From positions 1,302,001-1,366,000 of the forward strand of contig NZ_CP011112.1 in assembly GCF_001190945.1 (NCBI RefSeq): a stretch of DNA of 64,000 nt, read 5' to 3'. The DNA is from Luteipulveratus mongoliensis. Its GTDB lineage: Bacteria; Actinomycetota; Actinomycetes; Actinomycetales; Dermatophilaceae. Made by a program: the position numbers and the translations under genes. The notes under the pieces were generated by a model that ran no database searches, was not told the origin of the DNA, and saw only the letters and a list, made by a program, of their open reading frames with translations. Positions 58,206 through 64,000 of this stretch are shown here, one piece after another (within the stretch, counting starts at the first letter, position 1; each line of letters starts with the position of its first letter).

Positions 58206-59072
58206 ATGACACCCGCACTCAAGACCGACCTCATCGCTGACCTGGAACGCCTGGTTCGCGACCACTACGTCCTCGAGGCTGACATCGACGCCATCGCAGC
58301 CGCGTTGTACGACGACAGCTCGCCTCTCCCCGACTCCCGGGTGGACCTGGCCGGCGAGCTGACCCGACGGCTGCAGATCACCAACAACGACCGCCACATG
58401 CGGGTGCGGCACTGCCCCGATGGCCCACTCGGTGACATCTCAGGGGACGCGTACGAGCAGCGGTGGGAGCAGGAAGCGCGGACCAATTCCGGTGGCATCG
58501 AAGAAGTTCGACGGATCACGGACAGCTCGGGACTGATGAAGATCGCGCCCTACACCTCACCCGTCCACCTCGCCAGGCCGTACGTCGAGGCGGCTTTCAC
58601 CCTGCTCGGCCACGTCGAGCACCTGGTGATCGACCTGCGCGAAGGCCACGGTGGGACACCAGAGACGATCGCCCTGATCTGCTCCTACCTGCTCGGACGG
58701 GAACCCGTTCATCTGATGGATGTGCTGTCTCGGAACGAGCCGCCGCGGCACTACTGGACCAGTCCGATGGCCGGTCGGCTCGGTGATGACGTTCGGATCG
58801 ATGTACTCACGAGCGCGACGACGTTCTCCGGTTGCGAAGAGCTCGCGTACAACCTGCAGGCGGTCGGGCGGGCGACGCTCATCGGCGAGACCACGGGAGG
58901 CGGTGCCCATCCGGTCGGCGCCTTTGCGCTGGCGGGCGACCTGGAGGCGACGATCCCGGTCGCCCGGGCGCGCAACGCGATCACCGGGACGAACTGGGAG
59001 CAGGTGGGCGTCGTCCCCGACGTGCCCTGCGCGGCCACCGACGCTCTCGATGTCGCCCTGGCGCGCCGCTGA
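58206..59072 (+). CDS. S41 family peptidase-like protein
   Basis: 288 residues. N-terminal helical cap (LKTDLIADLERLVRDHYVLEADIDAIAAAL) and an interphotoreceptor-retinoid-binding-protein/S41 core: HVEHLVIDLREGHGGTPETIALICSYLLG, DVLTSATTFSGCEELAYNLQAVGRATLIGETTGGGAHP, VGVVPDVPC. Candidate nucleophile S208 in TFSGCEE. No signal peptide and no PDZ domain, so it is a cytoplasmic short form. Substrate unknown. Probably controlled by the divergent ArsR protein. Confidence 0.85.
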   Translation: MTPALKTDLIADLERLVRDHYVLEADIDAIAAALYDDSSPLPDSRVDLAGELTRRLQITNNDRHMRVRHCPDGPLGDISGDAYEQRWEQEARTNSGGIEEVRRITDSSGLMKIAPYTSPVHLARPYVEAAFTLLGHVEHLVIDLREGHGGTPETIALICSYLLGREPVHLMDVLSRNEPPRHYWTSPMAGRLGDDVRIDVLTSATTFSGCEELAYNLQAVGRATLIGETTGGGAHPVGAFALAGDLEATIPVARARNAITGTNWEQVGVVPDVPCAATDALDVALARR

Positions 59073-59170
59073 GGACCTGCACAACGGATGTACGGGCGCC
59101 TGTCCGTGGCCGTCGGCTGTCACCGAAGGGAGGGTGGCACCAGGACGAACCACGAGAGGGAGACCCTGAC

Positions 59171-59794
59171 ATGAAGCTCAAGAACGCGCGGTTCATCGGT
59201 GCGGTTGCGGCCACCGGCGGCGTGGTTGCGCTGGCGCTGTCGACGGGAGCCGGGGCCGCACAGGCCGCGAACTACACGCACCCCACGACGACGACCGGCG
59301 CCTGCCACGTCTACGGCAACTACCCGAAGGCTGGCATCGACGCGTACGGCTGGGACGTCGGACCCAACACCCCGCTCGGGGTGCGCTACACGTTCAACGA
59401 CTACGCGCTCATCAAGGACAGCGCGCGGGCGAGCGACCCGCTGCACTGGGGCTTCATCGCCAAGTCGTGCCTGGCCGACCCGCACGCGTACGACAACTCC
59501 TTCACCACCCCGCTGCCGGACCTGCGCGCGGTCGGCGGGGACGGCAATGTGAAGGACGTGATCATCGCGCCGACGCCGGGCAACGAGGTGCACACGATCC
59601 ACGTCACGTCGCCGGGCACGCTGCGGAACGAGCCGATGTCGTTCGCCATCGGCAACGTGCGCGACGGCGAGGAGTTCCACATCACGACCGCGACCTGTGG
59701 CGTGCACGACCCGGCGTCCTGGATCTACGGCCGCGCGACCACCACCGGCCGCTGGGGATGGGTCCAGGCCAGCCACCTGAACGCCTGCACCTGA
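59171..59794 (+). CDS. Secreted protein of unknown function
   Basis: 207 residues from ATG 59171 (AGGGAG about 10 nt upstream). Sec signal: MKLKNARFIGAVAATGGVVALALS with cleavage after AQA near residue 34. The mature part of about 173 residues is rich in Thr, Asp, Gly and His, with three Cys (CHVYGNYPKAG, SCLADPHAYD, TATCGVHD) and a fourth at LNAC near the end, compatible with two disulfides. I do not recognise a family. Flanked by unrelated genes. Confidence 0.75.
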   Translation: MKLKNARFIGAVAATGGVVALALSTGAGAAQAANYTHPTTTTGACHVYGNYPKAGIDAYGWDVGPNTPLGVRYTFNDYALIKDSARASDPLHWGFIAKSCLADPHAYDNSFTTPLPDLRAVGGDGNVKDVIIAPTPGNEVHTIHVTSPGTLRNEPMSFAIGNVRDGEEFHITTATCGVHDPASWIYGRATTTGRWGWVQASHLNACT

Positions 59795-59845
59795 CAGCCC
59801 CTCCCGTACGACGCCCGCGCCCGCTCCCCAGCGGCGCGGGCGTTG

Positions 59846-60460
59846 TCATGTGCTCTGTCTGCGGACCTCGGCCGGGTCCATCGTGAAGACACGAGCTGCT
59901 GCCCGCTCGACGCGTGACCAGTACTCGTCGTTCGAGATCTCTGCCGGGTATCCGGCCTCGGCAAGGCGCCAGATCGCACCGAGGTAGTGCTCCGGCTCCA
60001 GATCGGTCGATGGCGAACGCACCAACCAGCACTCGGTGGCGGGCGACCACTCCGGCCGGGTCTCGGGCACCGATCGACGATGGAGCTCCGGCCAGACCCT
60101 CCAGACCTCGTCCAGGCCTGTCAGCTCCTGAAGCGGCACGAAACCCTGCGCGCGCAGCTCCTTCACACCGGCCGGGAAGTGGTCGTCGTACGGCGTCGCG
60201 GATAGCCCCTCGCCGGCGCGGCGCACGACGGAGACCATGAGCTCAGCCTCGTCGCCGAAATGCTCGTCCGAGTGGCGAAATCGCTCGATGAGCGTCGCGA
60301 TGTCGTCGGCTTGCCAACGCTGCTCGCAGTCGTCGCACAACGTCATGTCGTGCGCGAATGTGTGGCCCTTGCCGTACATCCGGAAGGTCGCCTTGTCCGG
60401 ATCGAGCTGGCGCACCCACACGGAGCGATCGCCGCAGAACATGCATGAGGTCCCAGGCAT
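59846..60460 (-). CDS. Zinc-ribbon protein of unknown function
   Basis: 204 residues from ATG 60460. N-terminal Cys pairs CMFCGDRSV and LCDDCEQRW look like a treble-clef/zinc-ribbon metal site, followed by a helical part and a domain with VWRVWPELHRRSVPETRPEWSPATECWLVRSP. A plausible leader and codon use like its neighbours support it being real. Family not recognised. Stop is 52 nt from the convergent secreted-protein gene. Start is divergent from the TetR gene. Confidence 0.65.
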   Translation of the reverse strand: MPGTSCMFCGDRSVWVRQLDPDKATFRMYGKGHTFAHDMTLCDDCEQRWQADDIATLIERFRHSDEHFGDEAELMVSVVRRAGEGLSATPYDDHFPAGVKELRAQGFVPLQELTGLDEVWRVWPELHRRSVPETRPEWSPATECWLVRSPSTDLEPEHYLGAIWRLAEAGYPAEISNDEYWSRVERAAARVFTMDPAEVRRQST

Positions 60461-60524
60461 GGCTCGACGCTAGCCCTCAGCCGATCGCTTGGCAGGACAG
60501 AACGGCGGTGCTACGGTCTCGATA

Positions 60525-60547
60525 GTTTATGAATGACCGTTTACAAA
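60525..60547 (+). promoter_or_regulatory. Candidate TetR operator (direct repeat)
   Basis: GTTTATGAA (60525-60533) and GTTTACAAA (60539-60547) with 14-nt period, in the only A/T-rich patch upstream of the TetR gene, 16 nt before its ATG. Likely promoter/operator. Confidence 0.4.
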
Positions 60548-60562
60548 CCGTCGGGGGACACC

Positions 60563-61147
60563 ATGGCACGACCGCGATCAGTGGATGACGAGGCGATCCT
60601 CGACGCCACGCGCGTCGTACTTGGCCAGGAGGGTCCGAGCGGTCTGACGCTCGCGGCGGTCGGTCGGCAGGTCGGTCTCGCGCCGGCCACCCTCATCCAG
60701 CGGTTCGGCTCCAAGCGCGGACTCCTGCTCGCGTCGGCGGCGCGGTCGCCGGAGATGGTGAGGCGGGCGTACGCCGAGTCCGAGGCCCGAGCGACCTCGC
60801 CGCTGGCGGCGCTCTACGACGTAGCGACCAGCAGCGTCGCCCACATCGTCAAGCGTGAGGAGATCGGCAACGGGCTGGGCTTCGTCCAGCTCGACGTCGG
60901 CGATCCGGACTTCCGGGTCCACGCGCTGGCGCACTCGCAAGCGATCGAGGACGGCTCGGCGCGCTTCTTGCATGCGGCGCGGGAGGCCGGCGAGCTGGTC
61001 GACGACGTCGACGTCGCGGCTCTCGCCCGCACCGTGCTCGTCACGTTCCAGGGGGCACTCATCATTTGGGCAATCCACGGCGGCGGCACGCTCTCGGACT
61101 TCGTCCGTGAGCAGCTCGACCGCATCCTCAATCCGTATCTGCCATAG
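60563..61147 (+). CDS. TetR family transcriptional regulator
   Basis: 194 residues from ATG 60563; the in-frame extension upstream covers the A/T-rich promoter. HTH about 12-55: DDEAILDATRVVLGQEGPSGLTLAAVGRQVGLAPATLIQRFGSKRGLLLA. Ligand domain ends LVTFQGALIIWAIHGGGTLSDFVREQLDRILNPYLP. The CPBP protease gene starts 8 nt later, so the two form an operon, probably autoregulated. Confidence 0.92.
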   Translation: MARPRSVDDEAILDATRVVLGQEGPSGLTLAAVGRQVGLAPATLIQRFGSKRGLLLASAARSPEMVRRAYAESEARATSPLAALYDVATSSVAHIVKREEIGNGLGFVQLDVGDPDFRVHALAHSQAIEDGSARFLHAAREAGELVDDVDVAALARTVLVTFQGALIIWAIHGGGTLSDFVREQLDRILNPYLP

Positions 61148-61155
61148 GGGTTTTC

Positions 61156-61938
61156 ATGTTCAAGCGTGTGTTTGTCTTCGTCTTCGCGACCTTCCTGCTG
61201 TCGGGTCTGCTCAACGGGGTGCAGTCAGCGATCGGCCTCGATCCCGACCTGATCCAGATCGTCCAGTTCGCCCCTGCCATCGGGGTCGGGTTGATGCTGC
61301 TGTGGTTCCGGCCAACGACCCCAGTGCTGAACCGGCTGTCGCCCGTAGGTGATGTAGCACGCCGGTGCGGTTTAGCCGTCGCCGTGGTCCTGGCGGTCAT
61401 GCTCGTCGCCGTGCTGGTGCACGTCGTCTCCGGGAAGGACGTGCACGGCGCCTGGGACGACGGGCTGCCGTTCCCGTGGTGGTCCCTGGTGATCGCGATG
61501 ACGATCGGTGCGGCCGGCGAGGAGATCGGCTGGCGCGGCTACCTGCAGCCCTATCTGCAGACCCGGTTCAGCGAGCTGAAGGCATCACTCATCGTCGGTG
61601 TGATCTGGGGGCTGTGGCACATCGGCGCCTGGGAGCACGGGCCGGTCTTCGTCCTGCTCTTCGTCGCGATGGCCGTCGCCATGTCCGTGACGCTGGGCGC
61701 GCTGCTCCGGACGGCTCGGGGCGCCAACGTCGCTATCGCCACTGCCTTGCACGCGGCCGTCAACCTCGGCCTGGTGTCGCTGTTCGACGAGGAGGACGGC
61801 GGCCTGTTCGCTCTCGGCGCCCTCGTCGGGGTCTGGGTCGTCGCCGCCGTCATCACGTACGTCCTCGCCGGACCTCGCGCCCCGCTCGCCTCATCCGGGG
61901 TGGCTCCTCAGGCGGTTGGCTCGCTCTCTTCCACGTAG
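61156..61938 (+). CDS. CPBP family intramembrane glutamic-type endopeptidase
   Basis: 260 residues with about 7-8 membrane helices. CPBP/Abi motifs: GAAGEEIGWRGYLQPYLQTRF (E122-E123 with following Arg) and GVIWGLWHIGAW (His), the metal-free glutamate protease site in the membrane, plus a third motif TALHAAVNLG. Possible roles are prenyl-protein processing or bacteriocin self-immunity. Its 3' end overlaps the convergent GNAT gene by 31 nt. Confidence 0.9.
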   Translation: MFKRVFVFVFATFLLSGLLNGVQSAIGLDPDLIQIVQFAPAIGVGLMLLWFRPTTPVLNRLSPVGDVARRCGLAVAVVLAVMLVAVLVHVVSGKDVHGAWDDGLPFPWWSLVIAMTIGAAGEEIGWRGYLQPYLQTRFSELKASLIVGVIWGLWHIGAWEHGPVFVLLFVAMAVAMSVTLGALLRTARGANVAIATALHAAVNLGLVSLFDEEDGGLFALGALVGVWVVAAVITYVLAGPRAPLASSGVAPQAVGSLSST

Positions 61939-62546
61939 ACGCGCCAGAGTCTTCCCAGCGGGTGGAGGCCCAGGCGGGCAGCCACCCGCTGCGATGACGG
62001 GTTGCTCTCAGAAGTGCTGTAGAACAACGGGATTCGCCGATCGTGCAGCTGCTCAGCCCAGGCTGCAGTGGTGATCGATGCGAGGCCATGGCCGCGATAC
62101 TGCTCGGCAGTCCGGACGCCGGCCTCGGCGCCGCGCGGGTTGAGGCGAGCGGAGAAGCACAGCGATGCCACACCGTGCGCGTCCGTCACGATCGCCCACG
62201 GGCCGAGTGTGCCGGCGAGCAGGTCGAGCCACTCGTCAGGCTCCCAGTCGGCCGGTCGGCGGGTGGCCAGCCACGCGTTGTCATCGTCGGTTCGGATCGA
62301 CAGGCCGCTGGGCAGGGGCGGCGCCGCGATCTCGTTGATCAGGTAGGACACGCAGGAGGACGTCGCGCTGCCTCCGCCGTCAGGCAAGGCGGCGGCGCCT
62401 GGCCGTGTCCCGAGGCGTCCGTCGGTCGTACGCGCCGTGACGAGAACCGTGTCGCCGAGCAGCAATCCGTCGGTGTCCTCGTCCCAGATGACGCCCGCCT
62501 CTGCGAGGAGCAGGCCAAGATCATCGGACTCCTGGCGACCATCCAC
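61908..62546 (-). CDS. GNAT family N-acetyltransferase
   Basis: 212 residues from GTG 62546. The C-terminal half is GNAT-like: AIVTDAHGVASLCFSARLNPRGAEAGVRTAEQYRGHGLASITTAAWAEQLHDRRIPLFYSTSESNPSSQRVAARLGL, where RGHGLAS is the acetyl-CoA loop (motif A) and SNPSSQRVA motif B. The N-terminal half (EAGVIWDEDTDGLLLGDTVLV...) is specific. Substrate unknown. Confidence 0.82.
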   Translation of the reverse strand: MDGRQESDDLGLLLAEAGVIWDEDTDGLLLGDTVLVTARTTDGRLGTRPGAAALPDGGGSATSSCVSYLINEIAAPPLPSGLSIRTDDDNAWLATRRPADWEPDEWLDLLAGTLGPWAIVTDAHGVASLCFSARLNPRGAEAGVRTAEQYRGHGLASITTAAWAEQLHDRRIPLFYSTSESNPSSQRVAARLGLHPLGRLWRVYVEESEPTA

Positions 62547-62581
62547 CGACCGATCGTAGGGCGATCGGCGAAGATGGCCCC

Positions 62582-62956
62582 ATGCCTCCCCGCCGACGAA
62601 TCGATCCGCGCGAGGGCCGGGCGGCCGTCGTACGGTGGCACGCCAGTCCGACCGAGGCCGACCGTACGACGACGGCGACTGCCGTCCGCTACACGCTGGA
62701 AGAGCTGTCGCTCCAGGCGCCGGGCAACAGCGTCGAGGTGCGGGTGCCGCCGTACGGCGCCGTGCAGGTCATCGAAGGGCCACGCCACAAACGGGGCACA
62801 CCGACGAATGTCATTGAGATGACTGCGGATTCGTGGCTTGCGATGGTGACGGGAAGCATCACCTGGGAGGACGCGGAGGCGAGCGGACGGGTACGTGCGT
62901 CGGGCCAGCGGGCCGACCTGTCGGCGTACCTGCCGCTCGTGAAGCTCGACCCTTAG
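62582..62956 (+). CDS. Sterol carrier (SCP2-like) family protein
   Basis: 124 residues: RRRIDPREGRAAVVRWHA, then the SCP2-like core TAVRYTLEELSLQAPGNSVEVRVPPYGAVQVIEGPRHKRGTPTNVIEMTADSWLAMVTGSITWEDAEASGRVRASGQRADLSAYLPLV. Members are small actinobacterial proteins often found near pur genes; here the nearest is 14 kb away. A lipid-binding function is inferred from the fold only. Confidence 0.85.
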   Translation: MPPRRRIDPREGRAAVVRWHASPTEADRTTTATAVRYTLEELSLQAPGNSVEVRVPPYGAVQVIEGPRHKRGTPTNVIEMTADSWLAMVTGSITWEDAEASGRVRASGQRADLSAYLPLVKLDP

Positions 62957-62965
62957 TCTCGGGGG

Positions 62966-63835
62966 ATGCGATTCGGCATCACCATCTTGCAGGAGTACCC
63001 CTGGGCGCAGGCCGCCCCGATGTGGCGGCAGGCGGAGGAGCTCGGCTTCGATCACGCCTGGATCTACGACCACCTGATCTGGGGTGGCCTGCCCGACTCG
63101 CCTTGGTACGGCACGACGCCCACGCTCACGGCGGCCGCCCTGGTGACGTCGACCATCAAGCTGGGCACTTTCGTCACCTCGCCGAACTATCGGCACCCGG
63201 TGACGTTCATGCGCGATCTCCTGTCGCTGGACGACATCTCGGGCGGCCGGTTCATCTGCGGCATCGGGGCGGGCGGCGACATCGACTCGCGTCTGCTCGG
63301 CGGACCGGATCTGACGCCGCGCCAGCGGTTCGAGCGGCTGGAAGAGTTCACCGTGCTGCTCGACCGGCTGCTCAGCGAGGACCACGTCACCTCCGAGGGC
63401 ACGTACTTCTCCGCGCGCGACGCTCGTACGCTCCCCGGTCCCGCGCGCTCGCGGATCCCATTCGTCATGGCTGCCAACGGTCCTCGCGCCTTGCGACTCG
63501 CGGCCCGGACCGGCCAGGGCTGGGTGACGTACGGCAAGCCAGGCGACTCGTACGACGCGTGGTGGGCTTCGCTGCGCGAGCTGTCGGGTCGGCTGGACGA
63601 GGCTCTCGAGAAGGAAGGTCGCGCGGCCGAGGGGTTCCAGCGGCACCTCAACCTCGACCCGGACGAGTTCTACTCGTTGGAGAGCGTGGACCGATTCGAG
63701 GACGCGGTCGGGCGGGCAGCCGAGCTGGGCTTCACGGATGTGATCGCCCACTGGCCGCGCGCCACCGAGCCGTACCGCGGCACGATCGAAGTGCTCGAGA
63801 CCGTCGCCGCCGAAGTCCTGCCCCGCTGGCGCTGA
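62966..63835 (+). CDS. LLM class flavin-dependent oxidoreductase (luciferase-like)
   Basis: 289 residues from ATG 62966, 9 nt after the SCP2-like gene. Luciferase-like TIM barrel: RFGITILQEYPWAQAAPMWRQAEELGFDHAWIYDHLIWGG, SPNYRHPVTFMRDLLSLDDISGGRFICGIGAGG and FVMAANGPRALRLAARTGQGWVTYGK, typical of actinobacterial FMN- or F420-dependent members. It may be a monooxygenase or reductase on an unknown substrate. Confidence 0.9.
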   Translation: MRFGITILQEYPWAQAAPMWRQAEELGFDHAWIYDHLIWGGLPDSPWYGTTPTLTAAALVTSTIKLGTFVTSPNYRHPVTFMRDLLSLDDISGGRFICGIGAGGDIDSRLLGGPDLTPRQRFERLEEFTVLLDRLLSEDHVTSEGTYFSARDARTLPGPARSRIPFVMAANGPRALRLAARTGQGWVTYGKPGDSYDAWWASLRELSGRLDEALEKEGRAAEGFQRHLNLDPDEFYSLESVDRFEDAVGRAAELGFTDVIAHWPRATEPYRGTIEVLETVAAEVLPRWR

Positions 63836-63856
63836 CGGTCACGGTCATCGCCCACG

Positions 63857-63896
63857 GTCATGCGGGACGCGACACATGCGTCGCGTTCTGCATGAC
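63857..63896. repeat. Hairpin family C copy 2 (probable terminator)
   Basis: GTCATGCGGGACGCGA (63857-63872) pairs with TCGCGTTCTGCATGAC (63881-63896) with two G-U wobbles and an 8-nt loop. It follows the LLM gene by 21 nt. Right arm matches copy 1 at 16806-16845. The rest of the window (63897-64000) shows no supportable gene. Confidence 0.65.
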
Positions 63897-64000
63897 GCCA
63901 TGGTCCTGACCCGTACGTCGTCGGCCGCGGCTGCTCGGGCCGGTCCCGTCCGACGTGCATACCCTGTCTACGCATCGCCCGAGTCCGCGTGATTCCGGCC

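Noticed and set aside
1-64000. Prophage, integrative element or biosynthetic cluster
   Set aside because: No integrase, structural phage gene, transposase, NRPS/PKS or att-like tRNA repeat; base composition appears uniform by eye.

Overview
This is about 64 kb of very GC-rich chromosome from an actinobacterium. The evidence is strong C/G third-position codon bias, frequent GTG starts, several proteins of typically F420-linked families (two DDN-like nitroreductases, a PPOX-class protein, an LLM-class oxidoreductase), DUF3151 beside class II aldolase, a class I lysyl-tRNA synthetase and many paired LuxR/TetR/YafY/ECF regulators. A Micrococcales lineage such as Dermacoccaceae or Intrasporangiaceae is my guess; no rRNA or tRNA gene is present to settle it. 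I see no prophage, integrase, transposase gene or CRISPR array. The window looks like ordinary core chromosome sprinkled with short palindromic repeats.

Layout. 0-5.5 kb: tail of a DUF6398-like gene, a Phd/VapC toxin-antitoxin pair, a GNAT-like acyltransferase, a DUF2339 membrane protein, DedA and a solute-binding lipoprotein. 5.5-10.5 kb: nitroreductase, DinB protein with a divergent YafY/WYL regulator and its likely operator, TrmH methyltransferase, then an ECF42-type operon (two DGPF/YCII proteins plus a long sigma factor) with a matching promoter. 10.6-16.8 kb: fructose-bisphosphate aldolase, DUF3151, a TrmB/LuxR-like regulator, a Tat-exported Ntn-hydrolase lipoprotein, purA and two small followers. 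16.9-22.7 kb: TetR divergent from two DHFR-fold reductases, class I lysS, vapBC, VOC plus AraC. 22.9-27.1 kb: a secreted cluster with two tandem DUF4185 paralogues and a copper-radical oxidase that keeps all five expected catalytic residues. 27.1-35 kb: a HelD/HelR-type ATPase coupled to chorismate mutase, a GH95 fucosidase with its regulator, and purD behind a 395-nt structured gap. 35-44.4 kb: GH4 phospho-glycosidase and an MFS transporter divergent from a PfkB kinase, a two-component system with an MMPL exporter, and a Nei-type glycosylase. 44.4-48.6 kb: single-chain purL. 48.8-64 kb: flavin monooxygenase with a LuxR regulator, metallophosphoesterase, PPOX protein, MFS-sigma-VOC operon, DUF6584, ArsR with a spermidine-synthase-like protein, S41 peptidase, secreted and zinc-ribbon orphans, TetR-CPBP, GNAT, sterol-carrier protein and LLM oxidoreductase.

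How they work together. Purine synthesis is represented by three separate loci (purA, purD, purL). Most other units are self-contained regulator-plus-target pairs whose palindromic operators can be read directly in the intergenic DNA.

Most notable. (1) purL carries about 94 extra codons made of a palindromic intergenic repeat whose half-units are exactly 30 nt, so the reading frame survives. (2) Three families of large hairpins sit at 3' ends of unrelated genes, including near-perfect 29-bp stems in three copies and a two-copy family whose outer arms differ in sequence but still pair. (3) The ECF42 operon has a plausible cognate promoter inside the preceding gene. (4) The DUF4185/DUF4185/copper-oxidase cluster has a shared leader motif.
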